39,555 bases of DNA. Origin: Mesotaenium endlicherianum (lineage: Eukaryota > Streptophyta > Zygnematophyceae > Zygnematales > Mesotaeniaceae). The notes under the pieces were generated by a model. That model had not been told where the DNA came from. It saw only the letters and a list, made by a program, of their open reading frames with translations, and made no database searches. Of this stretch, positions 1 through 9,563 are shown in pieces. Positions within the stretch are counted from its first letter, which is position 1; each line of letters starts with the position of its first letter. The stretch covers positions 1 through 39,555 of the forward strand of contig WELA01007371.1 in assembly GCA_009602735.1 (NCBI GenBank), read 5' to 3'. A program made the position numbers and the translations under genes.

Positions 1-3000
1 GGGAAGCGTGGAATACGGGGTCGATGTGCATAGTCTGGGGAAGTTCTAGCTTGAAAGCAACGGGGTTGACTTGCTGGCTAATCTTTAAGGGTCCCAAATA
101 CTTGGGAAAGAACTTGCTGCCGGCAGGCCTGTTGTTCAGGGAAATGTTCTTGGATGATAGTAACACGTTGTCACCCACTCTGTACGTAATTTCTCTTCTG
201 GATCTGTTCGCCACTCTTGCTTGAGCATCTTGCGCGTGTTGTAGAGCTTTCTTCGCTGCTGTAAGGGCTGCTTCTAATGTCTCCATAAAATCTGTGGCTG
301 CAGGTACTTCATCATGGCCAGCCGTGAAGCTCAGTGGCGTGGTCGGATGGAAGCCATAGTTGAGGAAGAATGGGGACTCTTGGGTAGAGGCCTGCGTAGT
401 GTTGTTGTAGGCAAACTCGAGGGGGGTCAAGTACATGTCCCAGTCTTGCTCGAGGGTAGACACGTAGGCCTTTAGAGAGGTCTTTAGGGTACGATTCATA
501 CGCTCGGTTTGCCCATCTGATTGTGGGTGGTAGGCAGTAGACATATCCAGCGATGTACCCAAGTTCTTGAAGAGATTTTTCCAGAAATGGCTTGTGAATC
601 TTGGATCTCTATCTGACACAATTCTTGATGGTAGTCCATGGAGTCGGAAGATGTTGTCAAAGATGAGTCTTGCAAGTTGTGGTGCTGTAGCCTTAGTCGT
701 CGTGGGAATAAAATGAGCCATCTTGGTAAGTCTGTCCACCGCCGTGAGTATTGCATTATGGCCTCGAGGTGTCACGGGCAAGTCCACGATAAGGTCCATT
801 GAGATGTCCGTCCATTGTCTTTCGGGGATTGGTAGTGGTTGGAGGAGTCCTCCCGCCTTTTGCGATGATGGCTTGATTCTTTGGCATGTGTCACAGCTCC
901 TGCAGTACTCCTTGACTTGCTTAGACATGCCTGGCCAACAATAAGTCCTAGCTAGAACGCCCGTGGTCCTTAGGATTCCAAAGTGTCCTCCAAGAGGGTT
1001 GTCGTGTGCTTCTCGTAGAAGCAAGAGCCGGAGGTCTAAGTCATTAGGAACACATCTCTGGCCCGTATCTTGCCTCACCCAATAATTGCCTTCTTGCTTC
1101 TTGCATGGGTCCAAGGCTGCTTCTCCGTTCTTGTAGTAAGGGTCTCTTTCATAGGCGGCTGAAAATCGAGCTTCCAGATCTGTCTTCAGGGATACCATCA
1201 CTGCATTTAATTGCAGTCTTGAGAGGGGGTCAGCCGGGTTTGTCTTGCCGGGCTGGTACTGAATCGTGATGTTGTATTGTTGCAAGTATCCGCTCCATCT
1301 TGCTTGTCTCCTTGAGAGATACGGCTGCGTCTGGAGGTGCTTTAACGCCTCGTGGTCCGTGGTGACCAGTACTTTGCGTCCTTCAACGTAGCAGCGCCAA
1401 ACCTTCAAGGCATGTACAATCGCCAATGCCTCTCGCTCCGTGGTTGTATAATTTTGCTCGGCTGGATTTAGCTTCCTTGACTCGTAGGCGATGGGCTGCA
1501 GTCCCTTGCCTTGGTCTTGAAGCAGGATTGCTCCTATTGCATAGGAAGATGCATCGGTGATGACGTGGAAGGGCCAATCTGGGTTTGGACTTGGGAGTGT
1601 GAGCACCGGGGATGTGGTCAATCTTCGCTTTAACTCTTGAAATGCCTCTTCCTCTTTCTCGGTCCATGTATATAGCCTGTCCTTCTTGAGTAGATCTGTC
1701 AGGGGGGCTGCTATGTGCGAGAAGCCTTGGATGAATTTTCTGTACCAATTGGCAAATCCCAAGAATGACTGGAGTTCTTTCTTGGTCGTGGGGGTTGGCC
1801 ATTCCTCCACCACCGTGGTCTTCTTGGGGTCTATCTTGATGCCATCAGCAGTCACGTGGAGACCTAGGAACTCCACTTCTTGTTTGGCAAACTCGCATTT
1901 TGACTCCTTCGCAAACAGCTTGTTTTGCTTCAATACTTCAAGGACTTCTTTCAAGTGTCTCGCATGCTCTTCAAGGGTCTTGCTGTAGATAAGGATGTCA
2001 TCGATGAATACCACCACAAATCTGTCCAACATGGGCTGAAATATGGTGTTCATCATAGTCATGAAAGTTGCTGGCGCGTTGGTGAGTCCAAATGGCAGGA
2101 CCATGAACTCAAAATGTCCATATCTTGTCCTGAATGCCGTCTTCTCTATGTCCGGTTCTGCGATGCGAATCTGGTGGTAGCCGCTCCGTAAGTCAATCTT
2201 CGTGAAGTACTTGGCTCCAACCAGCCGGTCCATGAGCTCATCCATGCGCGGCAGCGGGTATCGATTCTTGATGGTGATCTTGTTGAGGGCGCGATAGTCC
2301 ACACACATCCTCAAGGTACCATCTTTCTTCTTGACAAATAGCACCGGGGCTCCAAATGGCGACTTGCTAGGTCGAATGAAGCCATGCTCCAGTAGCTCCT
2401 TGATTTGCTTCTTGACTTCGTCTAGCTCCGTGTATGACATTTTGAACGTAGGCCGAGAGATGGGCTTGCTTCCGGGCTCCAACTCTATCTTGTGGTCTAC
2501 GAATCTTTTGGGGGGTAGGCCCTTGGGCAATTCCGGGGAGAACACTTCTTTGTAGTCCTCAAAGACTTCTTGTATCTCCTTGGGAACGGGGCTGCCTTCT
2601 TGACTCTCGATGTCTTTCTTGATGTCTTTTGGCGTGATCAAGGCCAAAAGAAGCTCGTGTCCCTTCCTCACAAGTCTCTTGAGTTGGAGGGCGGACAATA
2701 GTATCTCGTGTGCCGGCTTCTGGATGTCTTGGGTCTGGATATTCTGGATTGCGCGCAAAATACAGATTCTTGAAGTGATGTCATTCTTGATCTTGATAGT
2801 ACCGGTCCTCCAATCAACTTGGGGGTTGTGCTTGGTCAACCAAGGCGTCCCTAGGATGACGTCGTACTTGCCCAATTGCATGGGGGAGAACACTACTCTA
2901 TCCTTGAAGGACTTGATAGAGAGTGCCAAGGGGTACGTCTTCTTGGAAGGGGTAGTATAGGAGAATCCATCGGGCATCATAATCTCCTCGTCGTGGTCAA

Positions 3001-3226
3001 GAGTTCGCATAGTAATACCGTGCTTGGTGGCAAAATCTGCAGCAATGAAGTTGCCTTGAGCTCCGCTATCCACCAAGATGTGGACCTTCTCTCCTCCAAG
3101 GTAACCTCTCAAACTCATTGGGGCTGGAACGTCGTCTTCAACGGGGGTCTCCACCTCACTTGGCGTGTTGCCTTCTCGTGAAGTGGGTCTTGGGGTGGTA
3201 GGCTCCTGGCCTACCGGCGCTGTCCG
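1..3226 (-). CDS. pol: Pol polyprotein of element A (protease-RT-RNase H-integrase), C-terminus off window
   Basis: Read in the -1 frame relative to gag and open from the gag overlap to the window edge (over 1,070 codons, no stop seen). Aspartic protease has DSGA at 3062-3070. Reverse transcriptase has [10 protein letters not shown] with its catalytic FIDD at 1997-2008, preceded by [14 protein letters not shown]. RNase H includes [15 protein letters not shown] and [10 protein letters not shown]. Integrase has an HHCC zinc finger ([10 protein letters not shown], later CRSCDTCQR). Its catalytic triad appears as MDLIVDLP near 800, [12 protein letters not shown] near 610 and DGQTERMNR near 510, with 35 residues between the second Asp and the Glu. 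The C-terminal integrase region and any chromodomain lie beyond position 1. It makes and integrates the cDNA copy. All catalytic residues checked are present. Confidence 0.93.
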
Positions 3227-4491
3227 TTTTTTGACAACTTTTTGGGGCATGAAAGTGCACGATGGCCCTTTTCCTTGCAATAGAAGCATAGTCCAGCCGT
3301 CATGAGAGCTTCTTTTTCAGCCGGGGAGAGTCTTGCTTTCACTCCTTGCTGGTTTCTTGCATCATAAGTGTCATTGGAGGGTCTTCCACTCTTCCGGGCA
3401 GCCGCGGGGTCCCTTTTAATAACTCCGATTTCCATGGGTGTGGGTCCAGATTCGGATGTGGAAGGGGCTGCGTACACCCGCGTCGTCGGTACCCGTGAAG
3501 ATGAAGGCACGGAGTGCTTGAAATCCAAGGTATCCACCTTTTGGGCCACTTCAATGATCTTTGAGAAGTCCGTCAAGTCGCGTAACTCCACTTCCTTTGC
3601 CACCTTGGGTTTGAGGCCAAAGATGTAACGGTCAATCTTCTCCTCGAGAGACATGTTGGGGATCTCAAGAGTGAGGGCGTGAAATCTGGATGTATACTCT
3701 TGAACGGACGTCGTTTGCTTGAGATGGTGGAGCTTTCCTCGGGCAATCTTCTCCGCATTGATGGGCATGAATTGCTTCTTGAGGGCCTCACGAAAATCTG
3801 CCCATCTTGCATATGATGGTGGGGGCTCTTGGCCGAGCATGGGGTGCGCCATAGCTTGATATATAGCCGCTTGATAGTTACGCCACCATGATGTTGCTGC
3901 TCCTCTAAGTAAGGTAACGGCAAAGGGAACGTAGTCCTCCTCGGGTACTTCAAGGAACGCGAGGTACGTCTCCACTTGGTAGAGCCATAAATTCAGGTTG
4001 GCACCTTTCCCGGGGTTGAAAGTGTCGGGTTTGCCGGGCTTGATGAGTTTCCTTGCTCTCGTTGGCTCTTGTGGAGGCGCTTGAGCCGGGGCTGGATTTT
4101 GAGCATTGCTCGCAATAGGGGCAACCATGGCAGCCATAGCTTCTCTTGACGCTTGCACGGTTGCTTCATAGGTGGCCAAGCCCACTTGGTTGTGGACGGT
4201 CATTAGGAAGGCTGCCCACTCATTTGCGGGAACTCCTTGTGGTGGGGTCAACTTTGCTATAGCGGCTGCCACGGGATTTGACGGTGCTCCTCCTTGTGGT
4301 GCTTCTTGTTGTTGCAGATTTCCTTGAGTAGGCTCTTCCATTGCCGCTGGAGGAGGGTGTGCTCCTACTTGTGGTGCTTCTTGTTGTTGCAGATTTTCTT
4401 GAGTGGGCTCTCCCATCGGCGCTGGAGGAGGGTGTCTTGGAGAGGAAGGGCTTCCTTCGAAAGCTTGCTGTTGGTCTTGAGGATCGGCCAT
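3211..4491 (-). CDS. gag: Gag polyprotein of element A
   Basis: Structural capsid/nucleocapsid protein of 426 residues that packages the element's RNA. The first 100 residues are low-complexity, rich in Gln, Pro and Ala, and contain a tandem duplication: two near-identical blocks with QQQEAPQ at their core. The retrotransposon Gag fold follows, with [18 protein letters not shown] and ATSWWRNY (roughly residues 165-205) and [15 protein letters not shown] (near 265). One CCHC zinc knuckle, [14 protein letters not shown], is near residue 405, typical of gypsy nucleocapsids. The ATG lies 25 bases inside the primer site. The stop is TAG at 3211-3213, and pol continues in the -1 frame. Family assignment is firm. 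Confidence 0.93.
   Translation of the reverse strand: MADPQDQQQAFEGSPSSPRHPPPAPMGEPTQENLQQQEAPQVGAHPPPAAMEEPTQGNLQQQEAPQGGAPSNPVAAAIAKLTPPQGVPANEWAAFLMTVHNQVGLATYEATVQASREAMAAMVAPIASNAQNPAPAQAPPQEPTRARKLIKPGKPDTFNPGKGANLNLWLYQVETYLAFLEVPEEDYVPFAVTLLRGAATSWWRNYQAAIYQAMAHPMLGQEPPPSYARWADFREALKKQFMPINAEKIARGKLHHLKQTTSVQEYTSRFHALTLEIPNMSLEEKIDRYIFGLKPKVAKEVELRDLTDFSKIIEVAQKVDTLDFKHSVPSSSRVPTTRVYAAPSTSESGPTPMEIGVIKRDPAAARKSGRPSNDTYDARNQQGVKARLSPAEKEALMTAGLCFYCKEKGHRALSCPKKLSKNGQRR
3226..3232 (-). promoter_or_regulatory. Candidate -1 ribosomal frameshift heptamer, A AAA AAC (gag-pol, element A)
   Basis: On the minus strand gag reads TTG TCA AAA AAC GGA. The last A of TCA plus AAA AAC forms the X XXY YYZ slippery heptamer in the correct zero frame, 13 bases before the gag stop. 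Pol is in exactly the -1 frame and is open across the overlap. This is the same heptamer class used by several retroviruses. I did not identify a downstream pseudoknot. Confidence 0.75.
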
Positions 4492-4515
4492 CTTCTTGTG
4501 CTACCAAAGTGCCTA

Positions 4516-4528
4516 GCTCCGATACCAC
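4516..4528 (-). promoter_or_regulatory. Primer-binding site of element A (initiator Met tRNA type)
   Basis: Minus strand TGGTATCGGAGC follows the LTR end after one base. It differs at one position from TGGTATCAGAGC, the complement of the plant initiator-methionine tRNA 3' end, which primes minus-strand DNA synthesis in many plant LTR elements. Confidence 0.85.
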
Positions 4529-5031
4529 TGTAGTGAAACAGATAGATAAAGTACTTAGTAAAACAGAATACTTTATCTATTCAAGACAAGGATCTTTGAA
4601 CACAAGTGGTAGCTTCTTGAAAGAGAGATGGCTTCTTGAAAGTTAATATATTTCTGGATTTTGGCAAGTACAAGAGTGATTCTGGAATGTCTTTCTATGT
4701 TCTAGCTCTTGTTTATATACTTGCTACATAAGTAATTTCTAGGAAGGTGTATGTTGATGTGTTGGCACCCAACACATCCCAAAACTTGCCACCTCTTTCT
4801 AGAATAATGTACACATGTCCTTTTGACCTAAAAATGGCACATTTGACTTTTGCCACATGGAGTTCTTCTAGGTCTTTCCTCTAACTTCGAAAATGCCTTG
4901 GAAGGTACAAAGGACATGAACCAAGTTACTAGAGTACCTATTCACACTTGACTCCACACAATACTACTCCAAATATATTTGAAAACATTAAAATATATGC
5001 GAACTAATATATAATAACTCGAATCACTACA
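4529..5031 (-). repeat. 5' LTR of element A (family A LTR)
   Basis: 503 bases bounded by TG...CA: on the minus strand it starts TGTAGTGATTCG and ends TTTCACTACA. It is collinear over its whole length with the solo LTR at 33648-34146. The right boundary is sharp, because the next base (5032) starts sequence that is continuous inside LTRs of family B. Confidence 0.92.
4712..4778 (-). promoter_or_regulatory. LTR-A promoter candidate: TATA box and upstream stem-loop
   Basis: On the minus strand a perfect 10-base inverted repeat with a 3-base loop, GATGTGTTGG-(3)-CCAACACATC (4756-4778), precedes a TATATAAA box (4712-4719) by about 36 bases. The same pair is conserved in the solo LTR at 33900-33966. 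The TATA box suggests the U3 promoter; the role of the hairpin is unknown. Confidence 0.6.
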
Positions 5032-5218
5032 CTGTCAAAGAATGTGTCAGCAAGCTGACTTAAGCTGACTTCAGCATGCTGCTTTCGGCTGAGTCATTAA
5101 ACTGATATTAATTCTTAAGTCCGGCAGACTGATTACTAACTAAAGTTGAGCAGGCTAAACTTATTTAACTGTTATATTCAAACGAATATTATATCAACCA
5201 ATATACTGATTCATTACA
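5032..5218 (-). repeat. Fragment of a family-B LTR (B3), interrupted by element A
   Basis: The 187 bases match 25751-25937, the first 187 bases of the B2 LTR in the same orientation, including the terminal GATTCATTACA on the plus strand. The fragment stops where the LTR of element A begins, so A inserted into this LTR and its remainder should lie left of the window. On the other side it abuts leader sequence of element D1, so B3 had itself inserted into D1. Confidence 0.87.
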
Positions 5219-5828
5219 TCGTTGCACCCTCTCTTGAGCTTCTCATGACCTTCTTTTGAGCTTGCAAGTGCCATATCCGCCAAAGGTCCTAGACTTGCAA
5301 GTACACATGCTTGCTAAGTCCCGGTGGCCTACTCTAAAAATCTACTCCATCTTCATTGACAATCTGAAATAAAATAAATGGGCATACACTCCTTTCGCCA
5401 CCAACACCTCTATGCCAAGCCCCTGTCAAAGAAAGTGCTTAAAACTAAAGAGCTTGCATCTGCAAGGAAAAAAAATCCAGCCGTGTGAACTCCAGTTTTG
5501 TTTCATGCTCATATGTCTCCATACGCAAGCAAAAGAATGCTCTATACCTCTTACATCAGTACCATGCTTTGGGCAACCTCCTTATACTACAAAGAAGACT
5601 TACAAAAATTTGGTTGCATCCAAGTGAACACTTCTTGGAGCAACTTCCTCTTCCCATCTCCTCCCTCCTTCAAGAGAGTGAGATGCTAGCTTGCATCAAT
5701 GTCTTCATGGCTGCCCTTAGCAATTTATAAGTCATCTTTGCTTCTTCTCTCTACCCTCTCTATATTCCTACAAGCATCACCAACCACAGCTCCTCCTCCA
5801 ATGAAGCAATTAGGTAGCTCCGATACCA
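5219..5828 (-). mobile_element. Internal leader region of element D1 (no coding capacity seen)
   Basis: This stretch is an inverted homolog of 38334 to about 38960 in element D2. For example, the protein-like strings HLQGK..QPCEL and CLHTQAK occur in both when read in the same relative frame, and both contain the gctcaagagagggtgca region. Short open frames on either strand are interrupted and do not resemble gag. It is truncated at 5218 by the family-B LTR fragment. Confidence 0.75.
5817..5828 (-). promoter_or_regulatory. Primer-binding site of element D1
   Basis: Minus strand TGGTATCGGAGC lies immediately after the LTR end CTTTCACA. It is identical to the sites of A and D2 and one base from the initiator-Met tRNA complement. 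Confidence 0.82.
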
Positions 5829-6545
5829 TGTGAAAGGGGAAAGGGTGCGGGGAGTGCGCCCATACACACTTACGCACTCTCACCCGCAAGTGGAAGCGTG
5901 CACAAGGACCTTTTCTAATTGTATACACAAGGTGGAGTGGCCTGGTGGTATGCCACTCTTGCAAGAGTCAGAGGGCTACATGAGAGAGGAGTGGAAAAGA
6001 ACTCACTTTATTAAGAAAAGTCGTGTACAAGATAAAATGGTTAGACTAGATTAAACTAAGCTCCCTCTACTTCTTTATGCTTCCCATTCATGCTTCAACT
6101 CTAATTGTCCTCTCTAGCAAAGTACCTCCAGAACCTTCTACTATGGCTTCTTCCATGTAGGTGACCTTGCCTAGTTGGACGAGCTAGCACACTCACACGC
6201 ATACAATCACACTCTAGAATATTCTATTAGACAATCCACTAACTCCTCACGAGTTTCTAGGATTTCCACGATCACTTTGGAACTCTACGTCATCGTACAT
6301 AGTTTTTGGAAATCTCATGATTCAATGTTTTATTTCTTGGACTCCAACCCTTCTTTTCGTCACTGGACCTGTCTTTGTCACTAAACTGAATCTCTGACAT
6401 TTAAAACTCACTAAAAACTCCCAAAACTCATAACTTTCTCAATACATGTCCAAATGACTTGAAATAAAGGCCAAAGTTCTTCTAAAATCACACTCTAACA
6501 TATAAAATGCTATAAATATACAAACTACACTTTCATAACTTTACA
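5829..6545 (-). repeat. 5' LTR of element D1 (family D LTR)
   Basis: About 717 bases. On the minus strand it begins TGTAAAGTTATGAAAGTGTAG and ends CTTTCACA next to the primer site. It is homologous along its length to the D2 LTR (37641-38333), including the stretch encoding WHTTRPLHLVY in both. The segment is rich in short A/T runs and shows no plausible gene. Confidence 0.86.
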
Positions 6546-7208
6546 GTAGGCATCCGAGATTCCATGCATCACTAATTCTCACACATACTTTTACTCGTTT
6601 TCGGTGTGACAGTATTTACTTTGGTTTCTTTCGTAAAATGTTTTTGATTGGAGATTTTGAAGTACAAAAAGAAGTGTCCGTCACGAGTGTTTTTGTGTGA
6701 AATTGCTTCTCAAGGCGTGATCGAGACTTAAGTCTGACATTGTGAAGGATCGCATGCGCGAGGGCTACCTTTGAAGCGATGAAAAGTTGAGGGCTACTTG
6801 AGCTCAGAATCGCGTCTTTGAGGGCCAAGTCCATATTTGACCCATTTTTTGGGCTCTCAAGCTGCATGATAGCAAGCCGGATTGGTCAAATGGTTGCACA
6901 TGATTCACTCAGTGAAAGGGGCAGAATACCCTATTGGAAGCGTAGTAACTCACGAGGAAAGGAACTAGTTGCAATCATACTAAAGAGTGCAGCGGCATAT
7001 CACTGAGAAAGCTTAGGAAAATTCCTCAACATCTCGAGTAGTAAGAAATTGCTCACAAATGATGTAGGATGAAAGGTCTTGTCATTACAAACCCGTAGAA
7101 ATTTACAGAAGTGAAAATTGGTAAGAAATGAAGTAGTTATGTCTATTTATAGTTTTCTACGACGGCCGTTCGCCTTTATGCGGGAGGGCCGCTTAGCAAC
7201 GGATTTTT
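6546..7208. other. Intergenic stretch between D1 and element C, no gene recognised
   Basis: 663 bases with only short open frames (up to about 80 residues, none similar to known families). It flanks the left LTR of C at 7209 and is therefore part of the DNA into which C inserted, or an unrecognised older repeat. I see no terminal repeats, RNA gene or tandem array in it. Confidence 0.4.
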
Positions 7209-7325
7209 CTAAGTGTTTGTCAAATCGTCCGTTCCAAAATATTTGTGAGAAAGCCGAATCAGTCTCATCTGACGTGTCGGGCCGATTTGACGTCCACATG
7301 TATGCATCGAAATATCTAGAATATA
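7209..7325 (-). repeat. Distal part of the 3' LTR of element C
   Basis: Homologous to 20973-21089: shared ctaagtgtt(t/c)gtcaaatcg at the outer end and tctgacgtgt...gacgtccacat later. It ends at the B1 insertion point (atata at 7321-7325, duplicated at 16229-16233). Confidence 0.85.
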
Positions 7326-8043
7326 TGTAATGACTCAGTATGATGGTAGATATAATATTAATTTAAATATAATAGTTAAATAAGTTCAGACTGCTGAACT
7401 TTAGTTTATATTGAATCTGCTGGACTTTATTAAATAATCAATTTAATAACTCTGCCGGGAGCAGCAGGCTGAAGTCAATATAGGTCAGCTTGCTGACACA
7501 TTCTTTGACAGCCAGCTGACTTCCGTACTCGGTAGCAGCGAATTGCCTAGATACGCATCTACATGTGGTGTGCTAGATGAATGGCCAGATGACATCCTTT
7601 GGATGGATGGCAACTCGGGATGATGGGAGATTGCGGAGGATTTGGTTAACCTAGGTCCTACCAACGTGGTTAACTCCCGGGTAGGCGGTGCCATCGCACT
7701 TGCCGTTGAACAGTAAACTCATTCCATGTACATATGCTAAAATTGCTCTCGAGTTCGGCATTTGGAAACGAGGCCAACTCTCTTGTACTGCTTACTGAGA
7801 GAGATCTGAATCCAAGACGAGAAGCTATTCATATGCACCGTCTCCTAGCTTTGCTTGTGTGTGAGTTTACTGATTGCATTATTGATGCTGGTATACTTCC
7901 ATTTGACTTACGAGTATTGTCCACTGCTAGTGTGTTGTCTTTTGCTGTTTAATCAATTAACAGAAAATACCATGAAGATTACTTGCTGATATAGAGATCT
8001 TCATTAACTGTTAATCGCCTTTTTAGTAAGTCGATTTACTTCA
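7326..8043 (+). repeat. 5' LTR of element B1 (family B LTR)
   Basis: Starts TGTAATGACTCAG, ends CGATTTACTTCA, 718 bases. Aligns end to end with 15511-16228 and, inverted, with 25218-25937. The target duplication atata precedes it. Confidence 0.93.
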
Positions 8044-8044
8044 A

Positions 8045-8056
8045 TGATATCAGAGC
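8045..8056 (+). promoter_or_regulatory. Primer-binding site of element B1
   Basis: TGATATCAGAGC begins one base after the LTR end. It differs at one position from TGGTATCAGAGC, the complement of the initiator-Met tRNA 3' end. Confidence 0.85.
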
Positions 8057-8116
8057 ACTTATTGCAGTCTTCTTTGTAAGGTAAGGACAAGGTCTCAAAC
8101 TAGCAACTCCCGAGAA

Positions 8117-9558
8117 ATGGAGAACCAGGATAACAAGAATGTCAAATATCAGGCTGGAAGCCATGTAGCGGGAACCCGTACCTATTGTGAAGCAGTGGCA
8201 GATACTGTAGCTAGAGATGCTGCAGATGAGGCAGCTGCTATTGCCGTAGTCGCAACACAGCAGGTTGAGGAGGAGAGAGCCAGATTAGAAGTTGAACGAT
8301 TAGCAAAGGCTGCTGAAGATACAGAAAGGAGGGAAGGACAGCCAGCGGACGAGCGCACCGTCGAAGAACCTATGGCAGCAAGGGCCAATGTTCTGAACCC
8401 ACCTCCTGCTGTACAACTCAATGTGCCCCTAGGTCAAATTCGTGACCGGCTGAATGCGGCAGGAATTGCTGCTGCAGGAGTGAGGGGACTGTTGAGGACA
8501 CTACTCAGCGAGTCGATGCCACTGCTACTGCTGCATTTGCTAGACTCCCACCAAAGAGTGTGGACTTGGGAGCATTGTTCGTGCAAATGCAATCGCAAAT
8601 GGCGAGAATGTAACGGTCCCAACAGGAGGACAAAAGAACCATAATGTCTCTGCACCGAGACAGAGACCAACTGGGTTTTCAAACCACTACTGGTGGTGTC
8701 AGCAGAGGGCCTAGTAAGCCCAAGCCGAAACCTCCCCAGGATTATGATCCTGAGGGGAACAAAAAGTATTGCCTGATCAAGTTTCTTGCTGATGTTGAGC
8801 AGTGGCTGGAGAACTACCTAGAACTGCAGGATTACGAGAAGATCAGGCACACTGGTGCTCTACTGAAAGGCAGTGCAGCAGTCTGGTGGCTGTATTCAAA
8901 AGGAGAGCGTAAGGCTCAACAACTCGGTGACCCTACTTGGGTAGAGGTTGTCGAGAAACTGCATGAGAAGTTTGATGTGATCAATCAGTAGAAGAAAGCT
9001 ATCTATGCGATGATCTCCTTGACACTGAAGCAAACCACTTCAGTTGCTGAATTTGCTCAAAAGTTTCAGGAGAACATGATGAAGCAACCAGACTAGCCAG
9101 AGCGGTATAGGATAGCATACTTCAGGTATGGCTTAAAATCCGAAGTCTCTGGTCATTTTGCTGATAAGAAGTATGAGAAAGTGGCTGACTTGATCCAGGA
9201 TGCTGATGCCTGGGATCAACAGCAATTCAATCACAAGCGCCAGAGTAATGTTTTGGTGTCTAAGGTTGTCAAAAAGCCCCACGTCTCCTACAACGCAATT
9301 GAAAGAGACCAGGCTGAGGATGATCTTGATAATGAATATGAGTATGAGTATAATGCTATGCATTCTAGAGGGAAAGGTGGTTTCTCTAGAGGCGGCTATG
9401 GAAGAGGTGGTGGTAGGACTAAGCCGAGACCAGCCTCAGCAAAATCGATTTGCTTCCATTGCCAGCAGACGGGTCACTTCAGAGAGCAGTGTCCAGTCAA
9501 GCACCTCCCAAAGGTCGAGAGAAAAGACCAGCCTTTAAAAGACAGCAACAGTCAATAA
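8117..9558 (+). pseudogene. gag: gag of element B1, frameshifted and with two in-frame stops
   Basis: Decayed structural gene. The N-terminal part (from ATG 8117) has an Ala/Glu-rich probable coiled coil (VEEERARLEVERLAKAAED). A frameshift at roughly 8470-8640 moves the frame to the one starting near 8644. That frame encodes the Gag core (FLADVEQWLENYLEL, GSAAVWWLYSKGE, PTWVEVVEKLHEKFD), then continues through TAG codons near 8990 and 9096. The C-terminal part has an acidic/Tyr-rich stretch, an RGG-like patch (GGFSRGGYGRGGGR) and one CCHC knuckle, CFHCQQTGHFREQC, near residue 97 of the last segment, ending at TAA. The RGG patch plus knuckle suits RNA binding. Pol follows in the -1 frame. Confidence 0.88.
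9534..9540 (+). promoter_or_regulatory. Candidate -1 frameshift heptamer, T TTA AAA (gag-pol, element B1)
   Basis: Gag reads CCT TTA AAA GAC near its end. The T of CCT plus TTA AAA fits X XXY YYZ in the zero frame, 15 bases before the gag stop, and the protease frame is -1 relative to gag. In this decayed copy the -1 frame meets a TAG at 9561-9563, so it is no longer functional here. Confidence 0.5.
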
Positions 9559-9563
9559 TCTAG

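Larger units (their letters stand above)
1..5031 (-). mobile_element. Ty3/gypsy element A (5' LTR, gag, most of pol)
   Basis: LTR retrotransposon on the minus strand, cut by the left edge of the window. In element order it has a 5' LTR (5031-4529), an initiator-Met tRNA primer site, gag, then pol with protease, reverse transcriptase, RNase H and integrase in gypsy order. Both coding frames are free of stops as far as I can read, unlike every other element here except parts of F, so A is probably the youngest copy. It lies inside a family-B LTR whose first 187 bases remain at 5032-5218. The flank next to the LTR is ctgtc; the matching target duplication should lie beyond position 1. A solo LTR of the same family lies at 33648-34146. 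Confidence 0.93.

Noticed and set aside
1383..1802. 139-codon minus-strand frame in element A.
   Set aside because: It lies in the wrong frame over the RNase H region. The pol frame in the same place reads clean RNase H motifs.
7734..7952. An open frame of about 70 codons (SSAFGNEANSLVLLTERD...) present in three family-B LTRs.
   Set aside because: Differences between copies mostly change amino acids (E/D, R/C, V/M, I/L, A/T) and the start differs. Shared openness follows from shared LTR sequence; no selection signal visible.
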